A stretch of 64,000 nt of DNA from positions 1 through 64,000 of the forward strand of contig NZ_UEFQ01000013.1 of NCBI RefSeq assembly GCF_900489465.1. Reading direction: 5' to 3'. The DNA is from Aequorivita sp. CIP111184. Lineage in GTDB: Bacteria > Bacteroidota > Bacteroidia > Flavobacteriales > Flavobacteriaceae. A model generated the notes under the pieces. That model saw only the letters and a list, made by a program, of their open reading frames with translations. It was not told the DNA's origin and made no database searches. Position numbers and translations under genes: made by a program. The first letter of the stretch is position 1; each line of letters opens with the position of its first letter. Shown piece by piece: positions 54,770 through 62,794 of the stretch.

Positions 54770-55768
54770 TTAGTACGGGTTTTTTTTATTCTTGATGAAT
54801 TTAAGAAGGGTTGTAGAAGAAACATTTTTTGAATTATGCACAATCATTTCTTTGATAGCATCTTTACAGGCATTTGAAATATCGGCAAAACTTAAACCTA
54901 CTGCCTCTTTAGCGATTACGTTTATAGATTTACCTTTTTCAATAGAGTAGCTTTTGAGTTGTACTGCAATTAGTAGTGCTATTTCTTTATCATTTGGAAG
55001 GGGATATTGGATTATATCGTCGAATCTTCTGAATAAAGCTTTGTCAAGAGATTCAGGTATATTGGTAGCGGCAATTAATAAACTGTTTGACTTGTCTTTC
55101 TCAATGTTCATCAAGAAACTATTCAGAACTCTTTTTATTTCCCCAACTTCATTTCCGTAGCTTCTGTTAGAGCCAATTGAATCAAATTCATCGAATAGAT
55201 AAACAGCTCTATGTTGATACATAGAGTCAAATATTAATTTTAATTTCGAGATTGATTCTCCCATATATCTGGAGATTAAACCATCCAAACGAATTATAAA
55301 AAGAGGAATTTCTAAATCTCCAGCAATTGCTTTGGCAGTCATTGTTTTTCCACAACCCGGTGGACCTACAAGCAGTAACTTTCTTCTCGGCTCTAAATTG
55401 TGCTGTAAAAGTTGGTCAAATTTCTGCTGTTCCGAAAGAATTCGCTTTATCGCTTCGGAAACTTGCTCGGTCAAAACCATATCTTTGGTTTTGATGTGTG
55501 GGCGATATACTTCAAGTAAATCTTTTAATTCCCTTTGGGCTTCATTAATTGGAAGAATTCTTGTCTTGGAAACTGAATCGATATTTCGTTTAGACTTGAT
55601 TTTTTCAATAAGTCCTTTCAGTTCTTCGGCAAGTTTGGTGTGTCCTTTTTTAGCTTCAGCAGCAGCAATCTGCATAGCAGTGGAGTAAAAACGGTTGTCG
55701 TCCCCATCTCCATAACTTTGTAAAAGTGCTTTTATTTTTTCTGCTGCTGCCAATTTATTTTTTAACAA
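54770..55768 (-). CDS. ietA: AAA ATPase, IetA-type
   Basis: 332 residues, TTG start at 55768. AAA motifs are GPPGCGKTMTAKA (Walker A, 135-147), YLFDEFDSIG (Walker B, 190-199), and ALFRRFDDII (arginine finger region). The region before it (about 70-130) is helical. Paired with a subtilisin-like protease it matches the IetAS system, known from Agrobacterium plasmids (incompatibility) and listed among anti-phage systems. Stop and protease start are 7 bp apart, so an operon. Function as a defence pair is inference from family. Confidence 0.82.
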   Translation of the reverse strand: MLKNKLAAAEKIKALLQSYGDGDDNRFYSTAMQIAAAEAKKGHTKLAEELKGLIEKIKSKRNIDSVSKTRILPINEAQRELKDLLEVYRPHIKTKDMVLTEQVSEAIKRILSEQQKFDQLLQHNLEPRRKLLLVGPPGCGKTMTAKAIAGDLEIPLFIIRLDGLISRYMGESISKLKLIFDSMYQHRAVYLFDEFDSIGSNRSYGNEVGEIKRVLNSFLMNIEKDKSNSLLIAATNIPESLDKALFRRFDDIIQYPLPNDKEIALLIAVQLKSYSIEKGKSINVIAKEAVGLSFADISNACKDAIKEMIVHNSKNVSSTTLLKFIKNKKNPY

Positions 55769-55854
55769 ATGTAATGAATTTGAAAATAGTTATCGATGAA
55801 AAAGTATAAACCTTAAAAAGTGTTTTTTCTTATGAGAAACTTGCAGTTTTTATC

Positions 55855-56517
55855 CTATTTCCTCTTATCCCTAGCCGTCTTATCAAAAGCAATCAAATTA
55901 AACAATTCCCGCATTCTGCTACGTACACGATTACCATAGCGTTCCTCCAATTCTTCAGCATTAAGGTTGGTGGTAGCGTGGGTTTTTATTTTGTTTTTGG
56001 TATCGAGATAAAGTTCGTATCGAGAAAGCAAGACTTCACCCATAACGTTTAAATCTTTTCCATAAAATCTTCCGGCAGGCTCGACGCCTAAATCGTCAAA
56101 GCAATAGAATTTGGTATTGCCAAATTCCTCGATAGTCTTGAATCCAAGATGGTTAAAACTAAACGCTACATTCCGGCAGGGAATCATTTCGTATGGTCTT
56201 TGCATTGGCACGATATGTCGCAATAGTTTCATCAAAGTAGTCTTTCCACAGCCAACAGGTCCAGAAAGAAGAATGCCCTTGTCAGGGTCGATACCATCTT
56301 TCAGGCAATTTTCTTCATCCTTGATGAAATAATGGCATAGTTTGCGGATGATAACCGTGTCTTCATCATAGATTTTAAATTTTTTTCCAAAGAGTAACTT
56401 TCCTTTTGCATCCAAATAAATCAGGATTTTATCAAAATCGTAGAGAACGCTTTTGCCATCAAACTTTCCGAGCGAGTATTCCACGCCACCTTCGTTAATT
56501 TTAGAGGGGTTGTCCAT
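55855..56517 (-). CDS. DnaC-like ATP-binding protein of the conjugative element
   Basis: 220 residues using the ATG at 56517 (MDNPSKINEGG...), which follows the previous gene better than the long ORF starting at 56736. Walker A GPVGCGKTTLMKLL, Walker B FYCFDDLGVEP, and RSRMRELFNLI (sensor/arginine region) fit the DnaC/IstB-type ATPase that loads helicases. In elements it serves replication. The start lies inside the end of the upstream gene (17-base overlap), which suggests coupled translation. Confidence 0.8.
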   Translation of the reverse strand: MDNPSKINEGGVEYSLGKFDGKSVLYDFDKILIYLDAKGKLLFGKKFKIYDEDTVIIRKLCHYFIKDEENCLKDGIDPDKGILLSGPVGCGKTTLMKLLRHIVPMQRPYEMIPCRNVAFSFNHLGFKTIEEFGNTKFYCFDDLGVEPAGRFYGKDLNVMGEVLLSRYELYLDTKNKIKTHATTNLNAEELEERYGNRVRSRMRELFNLIAFDKTARDKRK

Positions 56518-57253
56518 AATCTTTGTTTTTAGTGGTTCGCAAGTTGTCCTTGATTTGGGACGCTTGTTTTTTGTTTTGTTTGTTTTCTTCGGCATATAAC
56601 TCTGTTCTGTCCATCCAATTCGTCGCCAAGGCACGCCAATCTCTAATTTCATTTCCATCGCTTGTTTGCCATTTTCGTTCTTGGTAATGCACAAAGAATT
56701 TTTTTGCTTCATCAGCATCATAGCCTTTTTCTTCAAAAAAAATAAAAACGGCCTGCCAGCCCTTTGGTTGTTTTATATTGTTTAATTGTTTGGTATTGTT
56801 TATAGTAGATAGCAATGCTTGTCCACTGGTGGGACGGTGCGAGTCCACAGCTTGTCCATTAGAGGGATGGTGCTGGTACACTACTGGTTCATCATTGGGA
56901 CAGTACTGTTCCGCAAGTTGTTCTAATATGGGATTGTACTGACCCGTAACAGGTTCATCACTTGTCCCGATAATGGACATCTTGATTTTACTGCCTTTGT
57001 ATGGATTGTTGGATGGGAAATAGCATAGGTAAAGCCACGAGTCTAAATCTGTAACGCATCGATGATAAGTGGATTTTGAGCCTATTTTGGCAGCTCGCAT
57101 TAAATCTCTACGGTTTACATAAAATTCGTCTGCAAAGCGGCTACTGTTCCATTCTTGAAATAGCGCCATATACAAACTGATATGTGTAGGATTAAGGCGA
57201 TCATCAAAGTAGAATTTTTCAAAAGCCGCATTAAGTAGCTTTATATAGTTCAT
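56501..57253 (-). CDS. Element replication/primosome-like protein
   Basis: 250 residues. The N-terminus MNYIKLLNAAFEKFYFDDRL, then LMRAAKIGSKSTYHRCVTDL, forms a winged-helix-like region; a variable linker with Gln and Ser-Asn repeats follows (about 105-155), and a C-terminal block FFVHYQERKWQTSDG then RDWRALATNWMDR of a primosomal (DnaD-like) type. In elements of this kind it precedes the DnaC-like ATPase. Precise family unknown. Confidence 0.6.
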   Translation of the reverse strand: MNYIKLLNAAFEKFYFDDRLNPTHISLYMALFQEWNSSRFADEFYVNRRDLMRAAKIGSKSTYHRCVTDLDSWLYLCYFPSNNPYKGSKIKMSIIGTSDEPVTGQYNPILEQLAEQYCPNDEPVVYQHHPSNGQAVDSHRPTSGQALLSTINNTKQLNNIKQPKGWQAVFIFFEEKGYDADEAKKFFVHYQERKWQTSDGNEIRDWRALATNWMDRTELYAEENKQNKKQASQIKDNLRTTKNKDYGQPL

Positions 57254-57256
57254 CTT

Positions 57257-57541
57257 TTAAGAATTTAGACCGTGCTGCACACGATTGGCATCCATCACTT
57301 TTTGAATTTCCTCTGTATCGTAGTAGATGATGCCACCAACTTTGTTATAGGGCAAAGTACCATTGATACGAAGGTTCTGAAGTGTGCCTGGACTCACTTG
57401 AAGTAAATCCATAACCTCGGAAGATTTAAGGTATTTTTTGAGCTTTCCAGAGGCTTGTTTGGATAGTAAATTTTTAATGTCATCTAGCAATTCCATTTTG
57501 AATTCCCGAAGGTCGTCTGTGGTAATAATACTTGTCGGCAT
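57257..57541 (-). CDS. Helix-turn-helix protein, excisionase-like
   Basis: 94 residues. The C-terminal half KYLKSSEVMDLLQVSPGTLQ and IIYYDTEEIQKVM is the MerR-like HTH fold found in Xis-type proteins of Bacteroidota elements (helix_turn_helix_17). It would bind DNA at the attachment site or activate downstream genes. Its promoter is downstream of rteC (minus-strand sense), as in CTnDOT where RteC turns on the excision genes. Confidence 0.8.
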   Translation of the reverse strand: MPTSIITTDDLREFKMELLDDIKNLLSKQASGKLKKYLKSSEVMDLLQVSPGTLQNLRINGTLPYNKVGGIIYYDTEEIQKVMDANRVQHGLNS

Positions 57542-57816
57542 AATAGAACGGTTTTAAATGAAAAGGGATATCAGAGTTTTTAAAATTTTTAATTGATAGC
57601 CCTTAACCTGATTTGACTTTCGTTCTACAAATTTGAGGTACTTTGGTGATTATTTTTCAATAGTCAATCCAGAGGTGGGAAAGATTTTTCAAAATAAGAT
57701 TTGTGGGATATTGGGGTGTAATGGATGTGACTAATTCAGATATGGCTACCAATTTGATATAAATTTTATGAAAAATATCTCAAAAATTGATTTCCCAACT
57801 TGGGACGAGGGTGGGG
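57542..57816 (-). promoter_or_regulatory. rteC-xis intergenic control region
   Basis: 275 bp between rteC and the excisionase-like gene. TCCCAA-C-TTGGGA (57793-57805) forms a perfect 6-bp inverted repeat just after the rteC stop and is followed by AAATCAATTTTTG, so it may be a weak terminator or part of a control site. In CTnDOT RteC binds inverted half-sites upstream of the excision operon, so the rest of this interval is the candidate place; no half-site was confirmed. Confidence 0.45.
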
Positions 57817-58656
57817 TTATGCATCCGATTCCTCGAACCGTTTTAATAGGGCTTCCTCCAATTTTTCCATAAATTTTGTCTTGCTGCCTTTTCTGGCTCG
57901 TATCTCTATAAAGGTGTGGTAATAATTCCCCAGTTCTATATTAAAAACCTGTTCAAAGAGAGTGGCCAATTCCTTTATATCAGCCGTTCCGCTATTAATG
58001 GACCCACTGCTCTGTAAGGCATAGATCAGTTCGATCAATTCTGTTTTATTGCCTGTCCAAAAAAGTCTAGATGATTGCTTCATTAAATTTGTATTTTGGT
58101 TATCGTTGTTATTCTCAAGTTTTTCTATTTCCTGCTGTAGATAAACAATCAGCATATCGTAGGCCATGATCGCAGCTACTGTACCATCCTGACAAGTAGA
58201 AAACTTTTCATCAACATAGAAATTAAAAAAATCCGTCGCTGTTCGAAGATCTGACTTTCCCCTGACAAAATATTCTTCGTCGAGTGAGGTTGCTCCCCGG
58301 CGATAATAATGGTAGAATTCCAGATTATCATTGAAGAAGACCTGTAATTTGTTAATTTGACTGTTAAGGTATTTGATCTGGAATTTAGAGCTGCTTCTCG
58401 GCCGTTTGCTTTCAATTTGAAATAGTTTTGCAAAGTAGATTAGTTTGCTGAAAATTTGGGGTTTTATATGTTTGAAGAAAAATATCTCTTCGACAGTGGA
58501 ACTGAAACCAGTTTTGAGAACTTTCTTCCGAAGTGTCTTTATCCATCTTTCAGTATAGGTTATACCCGTCTCTGCCTTGTATAAAATATCTTCCGTACAA
58601 GTTTCCAAAGCTTCCAGCTTGGTTTCGAATTCCGATATCAATTTTTGGTATTTCAT
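57817..58656 (-). CDS. rteC: RteC, regulator of element excision
   Basis: 279 residues; I start at the ATG at 58656 (MKYQKLISEFETKLEAL) since the frame before it (TTG at 58686) lacks a family match. Helical domains, with IFFFKHIKPQIFSKLIYF and NDNLEFYHYYRRGATSLDEEY, are the RteC hallmark. RteC of CTnDOT activates the xis operon. Here the gene lies 26 bp after the PLP-synthase fusion gene stop, so the two probably share a transcript, which links the small-molecule enzyme to excision control. Confidence 0.9.
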   Translation of the reverse strand: MKYQKLISEFETKLEALETCTEDILYKAETGITYTERWIKTLRKKVLKTGFSSTVEEIFFFKHIKPQIFSKLIYFAKLFQIESKRPRSSSKFQIKYLNSQINKLQVFFNDNLEFYHYYRRGATSLDEEYFVRGKSDLRTATDFFNFYVDEKFSTCQDGTVAAIMAYDMLIVYLQQEIEKLENNNDNQNTNLMKQSSRLFWTGNKTELIELIYALQSSGSINSGTADIKELATLFEQVFNIELGNYYHTFIEIRARKGSKTKFMEKLEEALLKRFEESDA

Positions 58657-58682
58657 ACATATCGTACAGGTATTTTGGGAAA

Positions 58683-61094
58683 TCAACTGGATTCCAGTAT
58701 CCCCATCAGCTCCAGTGTATAGTTATCGGCACATTGTAAATAGGCGTAAGTGTTATGTACCGAAGCTCCCAGTTTTCGTTTTTCAAAAGGGGCAGTCAGA
58801 CCGAGTGAGATATGGTCATAATTCAGTTCAAAGGCACGTTTAATGGTCTGATAAAGAAGCTGGCGATACACATGGAATTCTTTAAGGGAATTATAGTCCA
58901 TGCCTACAAATGCCGGGATATAGGTTCTATGGTTATTTTTATAACATAGCATTACACCGATAATTTTGTTGGGACTCTCTTTGGTGCTTAGAACAATAAA
59001 CTCCCAATTGGAGTCCTTGGACATATTTTCGAATAATTTTGAAGGAAAGGAGAAGGTGTTCAGCCCCAAATTATTTTGGTGCACATTTGAATACAGGGAT
59101 TCAATTTGTGCCAATTGATCTTTTGAACAGTTATGCAGTATATTGATATTGAGCAATGGTTCTATGTTGAGAATTTCCTTTCTTAAATGCTTTCTATTTC
59201 TGGCTGAAAGCTTTGCCAAAAATGAATTAAAGTTTTCGTGGGCAACCAGATCAATTTCACAAGAGTCGGGCATACTCACCCTTACAAAACCTTGCCCTTG
59301 AAAATAAGTGTGGTTTTCTTCATTATGGCGAAAATCACGCAGAACAATCATTTTGGACTTAAAACGATTTTCCATATTTTCCAGAACCTGCACCATCATA
59401 TTTAAAGCTTCATTTTTTAGTGGATGCGTATTATCCAAAAAAAGTTGGTCTCCTTCCGTAAAAAGTGAACCCAAACTTAATACTTTAGAGGTCAAATAAT
59501 ATGGATTGCTTTTACGTTCCTCCTCAATGGTCTGTGATGTGCCAAGGGTAGCCAACATATCGTCCTTCCATAGTCCTACTGTCATATAAGTAGCTAAGAT
59601 CGGTTGCTGCTCCTTATCGTATATAATTAGATACCTAAAGTCCCAATTATGTTCCTTTAACTCATTATTGCTAAATGATTTTTCCAAAAACCTTAATCCT
59701 TCCCAATCATATATTCCTTTCTCTCCAAGCAATTGGTTCCAAAGTTGTTTGTCAATCTGCAAGATCGAATCTTCCAATTGCACTTTTAAATCTTGGCCAA
59801 TCTGAGGTTTAAGAGACCTTTCTTTTAGTTTTGGCTCTAGCTTAAAGGCCTGTAAAACGCGTTCGCTGTTCGTATGGGTATCCTCCAACGCCTTTGGAAA
59901 ATGATATTCCATGGCTTCTACCAAGGCTTTGATCTCTTCTTTTTGGTTGTGCCTAGAAATGGTAATCCGAACTCCCGTATTCTTAACGGGAACAGCCGGA
60001 AATATTCCAAGGTTTACATAAAAGCCTTCCTCCATTAAACGGTTGACAAAATTATATCCGGTCTTGGGCATCCCGGTTCCAATATAAAAAACAGGAGAAA
60101 TATTTTCATCGATCAGGGGCAGCTCAGTTTGCTGTAGCAGTTCATTGAAGTAGGCCACCCCTCCCCTTAACTCCTGTTGCAGAATATATATTTCCGGGGA
60201 CAAATGAATTTTGGCAGAGGCGATCGCAGCTCCTATTGATGCTGGTTCCAATTGAGCTGAAAAGGTCAAAGGGCCACCAAAGGTTTTTATCTCATGGTAC
60301 ATCTTCTCATTTGAACATGCCAATACCGCCCCGCTTGCTCCAAAGGTTTTGCTAAGGGTCCCGAACAGTAGTATGTTTTCCGAGAGTTCCCCCAGTTCGC
60401 TCAAAACATATCCCGTACCATTTTTGCCTATCCAGCTCATCCCGTGCACATCGTCAAAATAGAAGTTCAGCTGGGGATATTTTTGGCTCAGTGTCTTAAG
60501 ATCGGCAATGGGAGCAAAATCGCCATACATGGAATAGATACCATCGGCCATATACCAAATCTTTTTTCGCTGGTCTGCATAACGTTTAATCCTGTCTTCC
60601 AACATATTAAGATCATTGTGGCGAATCATATCAATGGGGACACTTCGGTTTTTTAATATTTTTGCAGCACTCTGCACACTCCAATGTACTTGGTGATCCA
60701 AGATGATGGCATCCTGATCCTTTACAGCACTGGGTATTACGCCAATATGTCCCAAAGTGCTATTTTTAGTAATAATAATTGGATGTCCATACATTTCTTC
60801 AACCATCTCCTCCAGTTCTCTATATAAAGGATTAGAGATATATGACTTTGACAACGGAAATTGAGTGCCGTATTTTCTTATTGCGTCAATAGCAGCTTCC
60901 TTTAAGCGCACATCTTGTTCCAGACCTAAATATCCGGTAGTTCCGAAATGAAATAGTTCTCGCTTTTTTATCCGAATGGTTCTCCCTGAAAAATTTCCTC
61001 CTTCCGCATATAAATGGAGAACTCCTTCATTTTTGGCATCTGTAAATACCTCATTAACCGTGTTCAAAAAATTATTTTGTTTAATTTTTGCCAT
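58683..61094 (-). CDS. PLP-dependent AONS/CqsA-type synthase fused to GNAT acyltransferase
   Basis: 803 residues (start at ATG 61094). The N-terminal 400 residues are an alpha-oxoamine-synthase fold: FGTTGYLGLEQDVRLKEAA, the conserved FYFDDVHGMSWIG, and the PLP lysine in LFGTLSKTFGASG (about 249). The C-terminal half (about 430-800) has GNAT-like blocks (LSARNRKHLRKEILNIEP, LGLTAPFEKRKLGAS). Such synthases condense an amino acid with an acyl-CoA; CqsA/LqsA-type members make alpha-hydroxyketone signals. A fused acyltransferase could provide or change the acyl part. The product is unknown. Next to rteC, and divergent from the STAS-like and PAS-AraC genes. Confidence 0.8.
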   Translation of the reverse strand: MAKIKQNNFLNTVNEVFTDAKNEGVLHLYAEGGNFSGRTIRIKKRELFHFGTTGYLGLEQDVRLKEAAIDAIRKYGTQFPLSKSYISNPLYRELEEMVEEMYGHPIIITKNSTLGHIGVIPSAVKDQDAIILDHQVHWSVQSAAKILKNRSVPIDMIRHNDLNMLEDRIKRYADQRKKIWYMADGIYSMYGDFAPIADLKTLSQKYPQLNFYFDDVHGMSWIGKNGTGYVLSELGELSENILLFGTLSKTFGASGAVLACSNEKMYHEIKTFGGPLTFSAQLEPASIGAAIASAKIHLSPEIYILQQELRGGVAYFNELLQQTELPLIDENISPVFYIGTGMPKTGYNFVNRLMEEGFYVNLGIFPAVPVKNTGVRITISRHNQKEEIKALVEAMEYHFPKALEDTHTNSERVLQAFKLEPKLKERSLKPQIGQDLKVQLEDSILQIDKQLWNQLLGEKGIYDWEGLRFLEKSFSNNELKEHNWDFRYLIIYDKEQQPILATYMTVGLWKDDMLATLGTSQTIEEERKSNPYYLTSKVLSLGSLFTEGDQLFLDNTHPLKNEALNMMVQVLENMENRFKSKMIVLRDFRHNEENHTYFQGQGFVRVSMPDSCEIDLVAHENFNSFLAKLSARNRKHLRKEILNIEPLLNINILHNCSKDQLAQIESLYSNVHQNNLGLNTFSFPSKLFENMSKDSNWEFIVLSTKESPNKIIGVMLCYKNNHRTYIPAFVGMDYNSLKEFHVYRQLLYQTIKRAFELNYDHISLGLTAPFEKRKLGASVHNTYAYLQCADNYTLELMGILESS

Positions 61095-61293
61095 AACCTT
61101 AAAATTTAGAACATAGAATTTAGGGGCATTTGATGGAAAATAAAAACCCAACCGAACAATAATACCTTCGAGATAAGAATTATTTCATATTTGATAAGTA
61201 AAAGAACCTAAATAGGATCAAGGGAGAGACGGGTAAAAATGGATGAAGTAATATTTTCGTAAATTTATAGTACAATACCAGTTTTCTATTATT

Positions 61294-61665
61294 ATGGTGT
61301 CTATTGAAAATAACTATGCTTTTTATAAACTTGACGGACGTATTCTATATATCCGTTATCATATAGGTATTGTTATAACCCTAAATGCTGCAGTAAAAAT
61401 CGTTGCAGATCGTATTCGATTACAAGATGGGGTGTCGTATCCTGCACTATGCGATATTAGAGGGGTAAGAGAAGTACACAAGCCAGCTAGAGACTATTTG
61501 GCACTTGAAGGTTCAGTTTTGCTTAAAGCTGTTGCGTTTATCGTTGAAAACCCTATGTCGGAGGTCTTATCGATGTTTTATTTAAAAACTACCAAGCCGC
61601 CTGTTCCCACCCAATCATTTCAGAACCAAAGGGATGCAGAAAGGTTTTTAACGGATTTTCTTTAA
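61294..61665 (+). CDS. Small DUF7793/STAS-like protein
   Basis: 123 residues (start ATG 61294). LDGRILYIRYHIGIVIT, YPALCDIRGVREVHK and NPMSEVLSMFYLKTTKPP suggest an alpha/beta fold like the STAS/SpoIIAA type; the family call is weak. It reads away from the synthase fusion and is followed after 58 bp by the PAS-AraC gene, so the two could be co-expressed. Confidence 0.6.
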   Translation: MVSIENNYAFYKLDGRILYIRYHIGIVITLNAAVKIVADRIRLQDGVSYPALCDIRGVREVHKPARDYLALEGSVLLKAVAFIVENPMSEVLSMFYLKTTKPPVPTQSFQNQRDAERFLTDFL

Positions 61666-61723
61666 TTGATTGTCTGATTACAATAGAAAAAGTGTATGAT
61701 TATTTAATCATAAAAATTATATT

Positions 61724-62695
61724 ATGTCTAAAAAGAAGCGGCTAAGAAGGATTAAAGATGTATTGATGGAAATGGGAGCGGGAAAATTTTTTTATCGCAT
61801 AGAAAGATCCTCAAAAAGCGATCATGTGGAGGCTCTTATTTCTGTAATTAACATGATGGGCGAAGAAATTGAAGAGGCTTTGGTCCATCAGGAATATGTT
61901 AACGTCAATGAAAGCATCAAACACATTGTTTTGATGAATTTCCAAATTGATTTAAATGGTAAAATTAAAGCGTTAAACCAACAAGCTTGCGAGATTTTAT
62001 TCTATAGGCCTGATGAAATAGTGGGACAAACGTTTATGTCATTTTTGGATGAAACTTCTATTTCTAAGTGGAAGAAAAATTTGAAGAATCTTTTAAAAAA
62101 GAAATTAGTAGACACTTCTCTAAATCTCACATTTAAAACACGGAAGGGATTATTGGTCCCCAGCGCTTGTTATATAAACAAACTTGAAGGGAAATCTGAC
62201 GATGAGGAAAGCTTTATTATAACCGTAGTTAAACACTCCAAAAAACAAGTGGAATTGGAAGATTATCTCAAGACTACTGAACCCCAAACAATAAAAAGAC
62301 ACAGGTTGTTCAAAAATTTACCCTTAATTAAAAAAGAGAAAGTAAGATTGAATTCTGAGGACATTGCAAAAATTAGGGAGGCTAGAGATTTTTTAATGAA
62401 TAATCTTGAAAAAGAATTTCCTTCTCTAAAAGAGTTGGCTCTCCAATTCGGGACGAACACTTTCAAACTGAAGTATGGATTTAAAGAACTGTATGGTATA
62501 AGCGTCTTCCGTTTTTTAAGAAATGAACGTTTGAGAAAGGCCAAGATTTTAGTCCAAGGAGGGAACTGTAGTTTTAAAACAATAGCATATCAATGTGGTT
62601 ATAGAAGTGTCCCAACCTTCACGAATACTTTTAAAAGTGTGTTTGGGCATACACCCACCGAGCTTCGAAAAAAATTCTCATCAGAAGATTTTTAA
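61724..62695 (+). CDS. PAS domain-containing AraC-type transcription regulator
   Basis: 323 residues. A PAS domain at about 70-165 (IKALNQQACEILFYRPDEIVG) can bind a small molecule, and the C-terminal AraC HTH pair (about 220-318) shows LKELALQFGTNTFKLKYGFK and IAYQCGYRSVPTFTNTFKSVFG. PAS-AraC regulators respond to ligand or redox. By position it may control the divergent synthase operon. Intact, with a strong family end (GHTPTELRKKF). Confidence 0.82.
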   Translation: MSKKKRLRRIKDVLMEMGAGKFFYRIERSSKSDHVEALISVINMMGEEIEEALVHQEYVNVNESIKHIVLMNFQIDLNGKIKALNQQACEILFYRPDEIVGQTFMSFLDETSISKWKKNLKNLLKKKLVDTSLNLTFKTRKGLLVPSACYINKLEGKSDDEESFIITVVKHSKKQVELEDYLKTTEPQTIKRHRLFKNLPLIKKEKVRLNSEDIAKIREARDFLMNNLEKEFPSLKELALQFGTNTFKLKYGFKELYGISVFRFLRNERLRKAKILVQGGNCSFKTIAYQCGYRSVPTFTNTFKSVFGHTPTELRKKFSSEDF

Positions 62696-62794
62696 CTAAT
62701 CTTTCGAAATATTTAAAATAATACCTATGGGATAAGGAATACTCCAGAAATCACAAATTTTAATATCGAACTTTATCATATCAAATTGAATGAT

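Noticed and set aside
56518-56736. N-terminal extension of the DnaC-like ORF
   Set aside because: It overlaps the end of the upstream gene in another frame and lacks family similarity; the ATG at 56517 gives a normal start.
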